From positions 3,939,977 to 4,003,976 of the forward strand of contig NC_018068.1 of NCBI RefSeq assembly GCF_000255115.2: a stretch of 64,000 nt of DNA, in the 5' to 3' direction. This DNA comes from Desulfosporosinus acidiphilus SJ4. Lineage in GTDB: Bacteria > Bacillota > Desulfitobacteriia > Desulfitobacteriales > Desulfitobacteriaceae. The number at the start of each line of letters is the position of its first letter. Position 1 is the stretch's first letter. Made by a program: the position numbers and the translations under genes. The notes below the pieces were generated by a model. That model ran no database searches. It had not been told where the DNA came from and saw only the letters and a program-made list of their open reading frames with translations. This document shows positions 23,784 to 31,930 of this stretch, piece by piece.

Positions 23784-24683
23784 TTAACTACGTTTGAGAT
23801 CAATGAGTTCTTGGAGAAGGGTATCTGATACGGTAATAACCCGTGAGTTTGCTTGGAAACCTCTTTGGGCTGTAATCATATCCGTCATCTCTTGAGAAAG
23901 GTCAACATTGGACATTTCCAAAGAGCCGGTAACTAAGGAAGTACCCGTGGGATAATTAGAGGTAGCTCCGATTCCATATAAAGTAGGATTATCAGGTGTC
24001 GTTGCGCCTGAATCCCCTGAATTGTTTGACGGTAGGTAATAGTTATTGCCGATACTTGTTAGTCCGGCAGGATTTGCAAAAAGTGCTATTCCGATATTTC
24101 CACCGGCACTTGAATCGACCGCACCGTCCTTATAAGCCGTCACTTTTCCCGTAGCATCAATGCTATAGGTATCACCCGTTGGAACTTGAATATATTTCGG
24201 ACTGGCTGTAGTACTACCCTGAGGCACCGTACTGCTTGCATCAAGTACGTAAGCTCCAGTCGACGGGTCTACTAAGTATCCTTGGGCATCAAAAGAAAAT
24301 GCACCTGAACGAGTATATACAACCTGATTACCATCTTGTAAAGCAAAAAATCCATTACCTTGGATCATCATGTCTGTAGGAACACCCGTTGTCTCATTGC
24401 TTCCTTGAGTCATTATTTGATTAATTGCTCCCACAGAAGTCCCTAATCCGATCTGAATCGGATTTGTTCCACCAGTATCACCACCGGTAGAGGAAGGTGC
24501 GGTTCCTGACGCCGGAGTCGGTGTTCCGGCCCCTCTAATTGATTGGCTTAAAGCCGTTGCAAAGGTCACACTGCTCCTCTTAAAACCCGTGGTGTTAACG
24601 TTGGCAATATTATTTCCAATAACATCCATTTTCGTTTGGTGGGCTTTTAACCCCGAGATTGCTGAATAAAGGGAACGCATCAT
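23784..24683 (-). CDS. flgE: Flagellar hook protein FlgE (short form)
   Basis: This 299-aa hook protein begins MMRSLYSAISGLKAHQTKMDVIGNNIANVNTTGFKRSSVTF and ends NVDLSQEMTDMITAQRGFQANSRVITVSDTLLQELIDLKRS. Both ends match the short FlgE of Bacillus (about 264 aa), not the long enteric one. The centre has FALQDGNQVVYTRSGAFSFDAQGYLV and a Ser/Gly/Thr/Pro-rich insert near residue 55. FlgD (cap) and FliK (length control) lie immediately upstream, as a hook module. An AGGAGG site precedes the start. Confidence 0.92.
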   Translation of the reverse strand: MMRSLYSAISGLKAHQTKMDVIGNNIANVNTTGFKRSSVTFATALSQSIRGAGTPTPASGTAPSSTGGDTGGTNPIQIGLGTSVGAINQIMTQGSNETTGVPTDMMIQGNGFFALQDGNQVVYTRSGAFSFDAQGYLVDPSTGAYVLDASSTVPQGSTTASPKYIQVPTGDTYSIDATGKVTAYKDGAVDSSAGGNIGIALFANPAGLTSIGNNYYLPSNNSGDSGATTPDNPTLYGIGATSNYPTGTSLVTGSLEMSNVDLSQEMTDMITAQRGFQANSRVITVSDTLLQELIDLKRS

Positions 24684-24761
24684 AGCCGTATTTCCTCCTT
24701 ATATGTTACATGCCTAAATAATCAATCATTATCTAAAAAATGGTTGCACACTTGCCGTTAT

Positions 24762-25220
24762 CTAACTCTGGACTTGCGTGATCATGCTCATTTCTAAATC
24801 CACCAGGCTGCCGTCTGATTCGCGAACCTGAAGTTTGGGATTACTGTCCAGCCATTTCACAGCTTCAACGGTTCCACTGATTGTTGTGGTTCCATCCGTA
24901 TCCAATCCGCTTACCGTTTTGCCAATCAAGGAAGCTCCCTGAGCGAGCAATGATTGCTGATTATAAGACGAAAAGTTTGTATTCAATGTATCCATGGCAG
25001 TAGCGATGTTGGTCATTTGCTCCAAGGAGCTGAATTGGGCCATTTGCGCAATAGACTGAGTGTTATCCATAGGATTCATAGGATCTTGATTTTCCATCTG
25101 CGTCACGAGTAACTTTAGAAAATCATCCTTTCCGAGTGTTGAATTGCTATTTGTTTGCTGAGTATTACTAGTACTGCTTGTACTAGTTGTAGAATTTGTT
25201 GCGTTAATTGTATTGCTCAA
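24762..25220 (-). CDS. flgD: Flagellar hook cap protein FlgD
   Basis: This 152-aa FlgD has [41 protein letters not shown] after a Thr/Ser/Asn-rich leader of about 28 residues. The start is a TTG at 25220, with GAGGAGGT seven bases upstream. FlgD caps the growing hook. The protein is short, lacking the extra Ig-like domains of enteric FlgD, as in Firmicutes. It ends 15 bases after the fliK stop, consistent with co-translation. Confidence 0.92.
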   Translation of the reverse strand: MSNTINATNSTTSTSSTSNTQQTNSNSTLGKDDFLKLLVTQMENQDPMNPMDNTQSIAQMAQFSSLEQMTNIATAMDTLNTNFSSYNQQSLLAQGASLIGKTVSGLDTDGTTTISGTVEAVKWLDSNPKLQVRESDGSLVDLEMSMITQVQS

Positions 25221-25234
25221 GGATATACCTCCTC

Positions 25235-26830
25235 TTAAGCGGTAACATTAATTTGGCTAATCCCATCCTCTTCCAGGGAAGGAATGTTTAGAGCCGGTAT
25301 TGGATCTTCATCCCCAGCAGCATTAGTATTTTGTTGGCGAGTTTGGGAGGACCCATTTCCCTGAGGATTCTTTTGCCCTTCACCGCCCAGTCCCATTTGC
25401 AGCATACCGCAATTGATCCCTTGGTTCAGGAGGGCTTGGCGCAAATCCGGCAATTGATTTTGCAGGAGTTGACCGGTTGCCCCTTGCGAGGCTTGCACCT
25501 GGAGGTGAAGTTGTCCATTTTCCCAACGCAAGTCAATTTGAATTTTGCCTAAATCTTCCGGATGAAGCTGAATATCCAGCTGCTTTAAGTCCTGAGGTTT
25601 ATTCATGACCTGCCCGCTGATTACAGTTGCGATCTGTTGCCAAACCGGAGTAGCGGCGGTTTTAACGTCTGTGATATTAGCCGCTGCGGTATTGTTGACC
25701 AGCCCCATGTTTAGGCTGGGATTTAGATTTTGCACGTCTTTTTCTTCAGAAGGTACACTGGACTTTTGACCCTCCTCATTGACAAGGGTCTGCTTAAGAA
25801 CATCCTGGACCTTTGCTATGTCTTTTAGTCCTGCTGCGGCATTGTCTTTCAGACCTTCGTCAGTACTGCTCAGCAGAGAATCTAAGGCAGATTTTAAAAA
25901 GGCCTTTGCGCTCAATACTGGGGAATTTTTATCTTCCCCTGACATTGAATCATAGACCTTTGCAGATAATACTGGTTCTTTCACTTCTTCATCCTTTTCA
26001 GTGATCAATGAGTTAAGAGCAGCTTGCAAAATAGATGCTGAGTCCTGGTCAGAGCTGCTTTTACCAGACCCTAAAGCTGAACCCTCAACAACAGTTTGGA
26101 TTCCCTTTTGATTAGTTCCTTCATTCGGAACTTCTAGCCACCCTTGGATAATTTTCGCCATAGTTTGACTAAAGCTCATGGAGTCGGATTTTCCTGAATT
26201 TATCGAAGTACCCATTGCCGAAGTGTCCGTAATCTCTCCTGAGAGCTTTTCTAAAAGATCCGGGATAACCTGTTTATATTTATCCAATTCCGAAATAATG
26301 GGATTATTTCCCTGAGATTTCACCACCGTCTTCCCTAACTGAGAAGAAACCTCATCTGAGGACTGAGAAAGTAAATTCAAGAGCGCCAGTTCTAATGTCT
26401 TCCCTCCTAAGAGAGAACTATTGGACGCAGACGCAGAATTAACTGTTAATGATTTCTCAACCCCCTGGCTTACATCATCTCCGGAATTGGCCTCCTTGCC
26501 TGCCGGAAGTTCGTTCTGCAGCATTAATTGCGCAAAAAAAGGAAAAGCAAGATTATCTAATCCCATCATAGTTCCCTGTCCATTCGTTGTTTGGGAGCTC
26601 GAATCGGAATTTTCGGTAGTTTGCTTTCCTTGTGTAGTATGACTCGCTGCAGAACTCTGTCCTTTCGAATCTGTGCCCGACTTACCCTGAACCTGGCCAT
26701 TAAGGACTTCGGTAAAAGAACCGGCCGCGCTTCCTGAGTTATCGGTCGAAGTTTTTCCCTTAAGGGGTGAAGTTTTTCCAACCTTGCTGCCACCTGTGGG
26801 AATCTCCGAAAGGACATTAATATTAGACAT
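25235..26830 (-). CDS. fliK: Flagellar hook-length control protein FliK
   Basis: This 531-aa protein starts at the ATG at 26830, set by a perfect AAGGAGGTGAT site 8 bases upstream. The N-terminal half is Ser/Gln/Gly/Asn-rich and disordered (the molecular ruler). The C-terminal part (about residues 420-500) is the Flg_hook domain, with [50 protein letters not shown], which binds FlhB to switch export from hook to filament. It lies just after the sigma factor gene, leading the hook-rod block. Confidence 0.92.
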   Translation of the reverse strand: MSNINVLSEIPTGGSKVGKTSPLKGKTSTDNSGSAAGSFTEVLNGQVQGKSGTDSKGQSSAASHTTQGKQTTENSDSSSQTTNGQGTMMGLDNLAFPFFAQLMLQNELPAGKEANSGDDVSQGVEKSLTVNSASASNSSLLGGKTLELALLNLLSQSSDEVSSQLGKTVVKSQGNNPIISELDKYKQVIPDLLEKLSGEITDTSAMGTSINSGKSDSMSFSQTMAKIIQGWLEVPNEGTNQKGIQTVVEGSALGSGKSSSDQDSASILQAALNSLITEKDEEVKEPVLSAKVYDSMSGEDKNSPVLSAKAFLKSALDSLLSSTDEGLKDNAAAGLKDIAKVQDVLKQTLVNEEGQKSSVPSEEKDVQNLNPSLNMGLVNNTAAANITDVKTAATPVWQQIATVISGQVMNKPQDLKQLDIQLHPEDLGKIQIDLRWENGQLHLQVQASQGATGQLLQNQLPDLRQALLNQGINCGMLQMGLGGEGQKNPQGNGSSQTRQQNTNAAGDEDPIPALNIPSLEEDGISQINVTA

Positions 26831-26901
26831 AACCGCTATCACCTCCTTCATACTTCTATTTATTGTATCGACAAAATTCACCTAAAACATTAGGCAAGTT
26901 T

Positions 26902-27654
26902 TTAGAATAAATTCTTTTTCTGCCGGCTGAGTCTTCCTCTTAAGCGCATAATCGCTTGAGAATGAAGTTGAGATATTCTGGATTCCGACAATTTTAGGAC
27001 GGCAGCAATTTCTTTTAGGGTCAGTTCTTCCTGGTAATAAAGGGCAACCACTAACTTTTCTTTTTCGGGCAATTTTTCCACAGCCTGAGCCAGAATACGT
27101 TTTTGTTCCTCTTTCTCAATAGCCTGGTATGCTTCCTGAGCATTGGTGTCCACGAGCAGATTGAGCGGCGAACCATTGCTTTCTCCCTCATTATCTACTG
27201 TCGTTTCGTCAAAGGATGTGAGGGTTAGAACCTGAGCTTGGGCGAGAATTCCTTCTATTTCTTCGACCTTTAGTTTCAGCATTTTAGCAACTTCCTCAGT
27301 CGTTGCCGCCCGCCCTAATTGATATTCCAGTTCCGCAAACCCGTCTTGAACGCGTTTTACTTTTTGTCTCGCAGAATGCGGAACCCAATCCATCGTCCGG
27401 AGTCCGTCGATCATAGCTCCGCGAATCCGGATAGAAGCATACGTCTCAAATTTGAACCCCCGAGCAGCTTCAAACCTTTCCAAAGCATCCAGTAGCCCAA
27501 AAACCCCATATCCTATAATATCATCTTCCTCAATATGCGGTGGGAGTGACATAGACAACCGACCCGCTATGCGCTTGACCAACGGCAAATATCGTTCGAT
27601 AGACTCTTGTTTCCACTCTCCGCGTGCAGCGGTTTCATATGTATTTGGTATCAA
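26902..27654 (-). CDS. fliA: Flagellar sigma factor FliA (SigD/sigma-28)
   Basis: This 250-aa sigma-70-family factor has region 2 (VKRIAGRLSMSLPPHIEEDDIIGYGVFGLLDALERFEAARGFKFETYASIRIRGAMIDGLRTMDWVPHSARQK), the FliA/WhiG type with the conserved RIRGAMIDGLR. Region 4 is EELTLKEIAAVLKLSESRISQLHSQAIMRLRG. The start is a TTG at 27654, with GGGGAGGTGAG before it; it overlaps the previous stop by four bases. FliA transcribes late flagellar and chemotaxis genes and is held by FlgM, whose gene is not in the window. Length equals that of SigD of Bacillus (254 aa). Confidence 0.95.
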   Translation of the reverse strand: MIPNTYETAARGEWKQESIERYLPLVKRIAGRLSMSLPPHIEEDDIIGYGVFGLLDALERFEAARGFKFETYASIRIRGAMIDGLRTMDWVPHSARQKVKRVQDGFAELEYQLGRAATTEEVAKMLKLKVEEIEGILAQAQVLTLTSFDETTVDNEGESNGSPLNLLVDTNAQEAYQAIEKEEQKRILAQAVEKLPEKEKLVVALYYQEELTLKEIAAVLKLSESRISQLHSQAIMRLRGRLSRQKKNLF

Positions 27655-28049
27655 GTCTCCTCACCTCCCCAACCCATTCGACGTATTATATCTGCTTGTT
27701 TCTTGCTGTCTAAACCAAGGCTTAAATCTTTATCTACCTGTCCGGGTACTCCCGAGTTTTGTGGGAGTGTATCAAAAAAATCATCCCCGCCGAGGGATAC
27801 ATCAACTAAGCCCCCTCGTCCTGTTTCTAAGGTCTGGTCCTGCTTTGGAATTGACAGGGCCGTTTTCTTAAATAAACTAAAAGTTCCCATCAGTAACAGA
27901 TAAATAATTCCAAAGGAAATCCCTGCCCGCACAATTAGATTAAAGATCTTTAAACCGTTAATCCAGCTAAGTAAGGCTACAATCAGAGCAACCAGAATAG
28001 AAATACGCATGGACCAGAGCGTGAAATTCGGATAATTTTCCATGGTCAC
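27651..28049 (-). CDS. Hypothetical membrane protein between cheD and fliA
   Basis: This 132-aa protein has two membrane segments, about residues 12-29 (RISILVALIVALLSWING) and 37-60 (LIVRAGISFGIIYLLLMGTF). A soluble C-terminal half follows (about 65-132), polar and Gly/Asp-rich, ending ADIIRRMGWGGEET. The GTG at 28049 overlaps the cheD stop by one base; an ATG two codons on is an alternative. Its stop overlaps the fliA start. Such tight coupling in a flagellar operon suggests a motility role, but no family was recognised. Similar small membrane proteins next to fliA are known in other Firmicutes operons, also without clear function. Confidence 0.7.
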   Translation of the reverse strand: MTMENYPNFTLWSMRISILVALIVALLSWINGLKIFNLIVRAGISFGIIYLLLMGTFSLFKKTALSIPKQDQTLETGRGGLVDVSLGGDDFFDTLPQNSGVPGQVDKDLSLGLDSKKQADIIRRMGWGGEET

Positions 28050-28531
28050 TAAACCACCTTTTCACCATGATTAATTGTTCGAATGCGTAATTCCCCGGTC
28101 CCCACATCAAAATGAATAGTACGCCCAAAGCTGCCCCCTACATCTGCGACCAAAAGCGGGATTCTGTATTTTTTTAATTCCTGTTCGACAGCCTCAGCAT
28201 TGCGATCACCAATTTTAAGAATCGGAGTTTTTCCCGGAAAGGAAAACATCTGAGCGCCGCCTGCTATTTTGGCCTTGAGGCGGGATGGACTTGCTCCCAA
28301 ATCTAAAATCTGTTTTATCATTAACTCCAGGGCAGTATCTGCATATTTCATCGGATTCCCTCCTTGGCTTCCGGAAGAGGTAGGCAGCATGATATGAGCC
28401 ATCCCTCCTAACTTCAAAACGGGGTCATGGACACAGATTCCGATACATGACCCCAACCCGGCAGTCATTAAAAGATCCGGAGTTTTTGCCGTTTTAAAAT
28501 CCGCCATACCGACAGTAATTATTACGCTCAT
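28049..28531 (-). CDS. cheD: Chemoreceptor glutamine deamidase CheD
   Basis: This 160-aa protein has the CheD family signature LMTAGLGSCIGICVHDPVLKLGGMAHIMLPTS, with the catalytic Cys in GSCIG (about residue 29) and the His in GGMAHIM (about 44). GGAQMF and DVGGSFGRTIHFDVGTGELRIR follow. CheD deamidates receptor glutamines and is controlled by CheC, whose gene lies directly upstream with a 4-base overlap. Together they provide adaptation in the Bacillus-type system. Length is normal. Confidence 0.94.
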   Translation of the reverse strand: MSVIITVGMADFKTAKTPDLLMTAGLGSCIGICVHDPVLKLGGMAHIMLPTSSGSQGGNPMKYADTALELMIKQILDLGASPSRLKAKIAGGAQMFSFPGKTPILKIGDRNAEAVEQELKKYRIPLLVADVGGSFGRTIHFDVGTGELRIRTINHGEKVV

Positions 28532-29124
28532 AATCCCATAGCCCCTAATAATTTTTGTAACGAACCTTCGTCGGGCAAAAAGATAAATTGACCTTCAATC
28601 TTAGGAATGCCGGAGAGTTGTGTGTCAATAAATAAGACTGTATCATCGAGAGTTCCTTCCTCAAGAAAAATAGCATCTAAAAGGGCCCCAATCATATCTA
28701 CGGATAGCGCCGGGACTGATGATTGCAGGGGTACCCCCGAAAACTCCGTTAAAGCAATAAGAAAAGAACTCACTAAGATGTTGCCAACCTCTTTCAAGGC
28801 TGATTGTGCCATCTCATCACTATAAAGATCCCGTTCCTCACTGGAGCCAAAAAGTGCCTGAACAACTATTTCTGCGCTTTCAACAGGGAAGAAGAAGACG
28901 GCTTTCCCCGGAGCAGACCCTTCGACTTTGACATAAATGACGGCTTGAGGTGTGTCCAATTGCCCCACGATTGCAGTAATCTGCTCAAAGGGGACGGCCC
29001 AAACCTCTGGCACAGACATATCAATTCGACGCTGCAGGAGGGTGGATAAAGCTGTGGCCGCATGGCCAGAGCCAATATTCCCGATTTCACGCAATGCATC
29101 CAGTTGGCACTGTGTTACTTCCAT
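28528..29124 (-). CDS. cheC: CheY-P phosphatase CheC
   Basis: This 198-aa CheC-family phosphatase carries two copies of the E-x-x-N helix: LREIGNIGSGHAATALSTLLQRR near residues 10-32 and LKEVGNILVSSFLIALTEFSGV near 110-131. In CheC the Glu and Asn of these helices act on CheY-P, and CheC binds CheD. The order cheC-cheD with a 4-base overlap is as in Bacillus. It follows the PilZ gene by 4 bases. Confidence 0.93.
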   Translation of the reverse strand: MEVTQCQLDALREIGNIGSGHAATALSTLLQRRIDMSVPEVWAVPFEQITAIVGQLDTPQAVIYVKVEGSAPGKAVFFFPVESAEIVVQALFGSSEERDLYSDEMAQSALKEVGNILVSSFLIALTEFSGVPLQSSVPALSVDMIGALLDAIFLEEGTLDDTVLFIDTQLSGIPKIEGQFIFLPDEGSLQKLLGAMGL

Positions 29125-29128
29125 GTTC

Positions 29129-29773
29129 CTATATCAGCCCTTTCTTCCGCATCTCTCGTTGTCTTTCAAAAACGCATTTTATAATTTGATCCCTCTCTCG
29201 TTCTGAAAGGTCAAAAAATTCTGCGGTAACAGTATATCGTTGATTTTTCTCCATCGTTTCGGTCCTGCAAACACGAGCAGGCGTCTGAATTTCGCCGTTA
29301 GGAAGACCTAATTGTACATAGAGCAAGGCTTTATTCTCCACAGGTTCATCCGTTATGAAACGCACCCCTCCGCCGCTAAAGTCAACCATCGTTCCTCTTA
29401 AAAGATCACTTAGGCCATCCTCCTTTACAACTTTAAAGGAAAGGTCAAAGGCAGCGGGTACTCGAACATAATTTCGACGCTGAACTTTGGTAATCGAATC
29501 AGGGAACTTCAAGACTAGCATCGGCACAGGAACCGCAATACGCTGCATAATCTCCCCCTCGAACTCATAAGCTGATAAATGATCCCAAAAGGTAATTACG
29601 ACCTTAGTTCCTTCCCGAAGAGGCACAACCTCACCTTTATCATAAGGTGCGCCCACCGTGATAATCTTTTGCCCAACTTCCTCGATTCGCGTCCGATATT
29701 TTCCGCAATACTCTCCATCAAGTACGATAAGATCAATAGACAGGCCATGTGAGAGTTTCTCACTGTACGACAA
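29129..29773 (-). CDS. PilZ-domain flagellar brake protein (YcgR-like)
   Basis: This about 214-aa protein has an N-terminal YcgR domain and a C-terminal PilZ domain. The c-di-GMP-binding motifs are RRNYVRV (RxxxR, about residue 109 on) and DFSGGGVRF (D/NxSxxG). The start is uncertain: a TTG at 29773 is 7 bases after AAGGGGGG, while the ATG at 29779 is only one base from it and a TTG at 29797 overlaps it. When c-di-GMP is bound, proteins of this type (YcgR; DgrA/YpfA in Bacillus) slow or stop the flagellar motor. Its place next to flhG and cheC in the operon fits that role. No cyclase or phosphodiesterase is nearby. Confidence 0.85.
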   Translation of the reverse strand: MSYSEKLSHGLSIDLIVLDGEYCGKYRTRIEEVGQKIITVGAPYDKGEVVPLREGTKVVITFWDHLSAYEFEGEIMQRIAVPVPMLVLKFPDSITKVQRRNYVRVPAAFDLSFKVVKEDGLSDLLRGTMVDFSGGGVRFITDEPVENKALLYVQLGLPNGEIQTPARVCRTETMEKNQRYTVTAEFFDLSERERDQIIKCVFERQREMRKKGLI

Positions 29774-29892
29774 AATCATTCCCCCCTTAGGAATCAAGCT
29801 AAAAATTAATTGCCACGAGCTGCAAGTAAGTTCCTAAATTAATTAGTTCAAAAAAACTCTTTGTCTATTAAAAAGTGCTTAGTTTTGGAGTT

Positions 29893-30756
29893 TTAAAACG
29901 GTCGAAGCAATTTGCTTAGAAATCCCTTGATTCCTTCAACGTGACGAGGAGGATGATCGTTGACTCCTGTAATTGTTCCGGCTATCCATTGTATACAACG
30001 ATAGGCCGAACTATCAGGTGAGCCTATACCGAGGGGGACCTGCTGCATAACAGCGCGGCTCATCAAAGGATCATCATAAACCCAGCCCCATAAATCAAGC
30101 GGTTCGTTTAAAAACTTGTGCACTGCTGTTTCCAGTTTTTTGTAGGTTGCCTGAGCTTCGCTTTCCGAGTGCACCCTATTGGCAACGACATGAATGGGTA
30201 CCTTTATGTTCTCTTTTTTCAAGGTTTTAAGCACGCCATAGGCATCGATCAGAGCGGTAGGCTCCGGTGTTGTTAAGAGGACAATATCGTCAGCGCCCCG
30301 CAAAAAGTTAGTTACGGTATGCCCAATACCTGCACCCGTATCAATCAGCAGAATATCGGCCATTTTTTCTAACCGCCCGAGATTGGTTAAAACATTCGCA
30401 ATCTTGTCTCTTTCCAGGTTAGCAAGATCCTGAACCCCTGCTCCTCCTGGAATAATCATGATTCCCTGCGGACCTGTCAGGAGGATTTGCTCAATCGTTT
30501 TTTCTCCGGTTAATAAATGTTCAATCGTATACCGAGCTGTAAGACCGAAAGAAATATCCACATTCGCCAGTCCCAAATCTCCGTCAAGGATAATGACGCG
30601 TTTCCCAGATTGAGCCAGAGCTAAAGCAAAGTTAACTGTGAAGTTTGTTTTCCCGGCTCCCCCTTTACCACTGGTCACAGCTAAAACTCTCATCTTAGTT
30701 TGTTCACTTTTTTCATCTGAGACCAACTTGCGCAGGGCGCTGGCTTGATCATTCAC
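29893..30756 (-). CDS. flhG: Flagellar number regulator FlhG (MinD-like ATPase)
   Basis: This 287-aa MinD/ParA-type ATPase has deviant Walker A SGKGGAGKTNF (about residues 30-40) and LDGDLGLANVDISFGL. The DTGAGIG stretch follows further on. The GTG at 30756 (beginning NDQASALRKLV) has GGAGAGGAG before it and overlaps the flhF stop by 8 bases; longer starts lie within flhF. FlhG controls flagellar number and placement with FlhF and helps assemble the C-ring with FliM/FliY. The conserved DQAxxLR motif at the N-terminus stimulates the FlhF GTPase in other systems. Confidence 0.92.
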   Translation of the reverse strand: MNDQASALRKLVSDEKSEQTKMRVLAVTSGKGGAGKTNFTVNFALALAQSGKRVIILDGDLGLANVDISFGLTARYTIEHLLTGEKTIEQILLTGPQGIMIIPGGAGVQDLANLERDKIANVLTNLGRLEKMADILLIDTGAGIGHTVTNFLRGADDIVLLTTPEPTALIDAYGVLKTLKKENIKVPIHVVANRVHSESEAQATYKKLETAVHKFLNEPLDLWGWVYDDPLMSRAVMQQVPLGIGSPDSSAYRCIQWIAGTITGVNDHPPRHVEGIKGFLSKLLRPF

Positions 30757-31930
30757 AGTGCTTCTCCTCTCCAAACACGAAGCGAGCAATCCGATTCTGG
30801 TTGGCTGCAACTATGTCATCCGGGACATTTTGTCCATTCGTTAGATAGGCCGTTGGGAGTTCTGCCTGATCTAAGAAATTCAATAAAGTCCCTGCACTGT
30901 CAGTTTCATCGAGCTTTGTGAAAATAAAATGGGTTGATACGTCTTTGAAACGCTGATAGATTTTAAGTTGATCAGCGAGTTGTGTCGTAGCGCTCATAAC
31001 CAACATCGTATAGTCCGGATTGGCCTTTTTTAAGAAAGCTCGCAATTCTGACATATGCAAATCATGATGCGGGCTTCGCCCTGCCGTATCAATAAAAATT
31101 AAATCTTTATCCTTGTGACGGTTCTTGGCCATCTGAAGTTCTGTCGGTGTCATTACCACATCGACAGGAACGCCGATAATCTCGCCAAAGGTTTTAATTT
31201 GCTCTACCGCGGCAACGCGATACGTATCCGCCGTAATCAGAGCAACTTTTCGCTTATCGACAATACTAAAACCTGCCGCCAGTTTACCTATGGTTGTTGT
31301 TTTCCCCACACCTGTCGGACCGATCAAAGCGATAACCAGAGGTTTATCCGTGTCAGTCTGTATGGGTTCAGTGGTTCCGCAGATTTCCATGATTTCTGTT
31401 TCGATCTGAGAGTAAACCTCGCTGTCGTTATTCCATTGATTTTCAGGTAACCTTTGCTGAAGGTGACTGATAATCCGTTTAATTATCGTTTCCTCTACCC
31501 CTCGGTCTAGCAAACGATCTACCCATTTTTGCAGAGTTGGAGGCCATTCCTTTCTTTCACTTCCCAGTTCCTCGATTTGCTGATTGACTTTCTCCAATAA
31601 TAAATACATTGACTTGAGATCAGGTTGAATCGTTTCCGATGGGACTTGAGTGTCACGCTGAAGGGTTTCCTGCCGAATTTGAACCTCAGGCCGAGGGGCA
31701 ATCCTAACGGGTCTTTCTTCCTCAATATTATTGTCATACCTAGACCAATCGGAAACCGGCTTCTCTTCAATAGCAGCCGTTATTTCAACCTTCATAGTTC
31801 CAAAGAAACCTAAAAAACCTCCTTCGCGAAATTCACGGGTTTGCAGGATAACGGCATCTGAGCCAAGTTCCCTTTTTACTTTTCCCATAGTGTCTGTAAC
31901 GTTGTCACCTACAAATCGCTTAACTCGCAC
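30749..31930 (-). CDS. flhF: Flagellar GTPase FlhF (SRP-type)
   Basis: This 393-aa protein has a charged B domain (residues 1-110), an N domain, and the SRP G domain from about 195. The P-loop is IGPTGVGKTTT at about 203-213, with DTAGRSPHH and TKLDETDS after it. FlhF places the flagellum and recruits FliF to the membrane. It overlaps the flhA stop by 11 bases upstream and flhG by 8 downstream, a coupled trio seen in many flagellates. Length is usual for Firmicutes (about 370-400 aa). Confidence 0.95.
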   Translation of the reverse strand: MRVKRFVGDNVTDTMGKVKRELGSDAVILQTREFREGGFLGFFGTMKVEITAAIEEKPVSDWSRYDNNIEEERPVRIAPRPEVQIRQETLQRDTQVPSETIQPDLKSMYLLLEKVNQQIEELGSERKEWPPTLQKWVDRLLDRGVEETIIKRIISHLQQRLPENQWNNDSEVYSQIETEIMEICGTTEPIQTDTDKPLVIALIGPTGVGKTTTIGKLAAGFSIVDKRKVALITADTYRVAAVEQIKTFGEIIGVPVDVVMTPTELQMAKNRHKDKDLIFIDTAGRSPHHDLHMSELRAFLKKANPDYTMLVMSATTQLADQLKIYQRFKDVSTHFIFTKLDETDSAGTLLNFLDQAELPTAYLTNGQNVPDDIVAANQNRIARFVFGEEKHCE

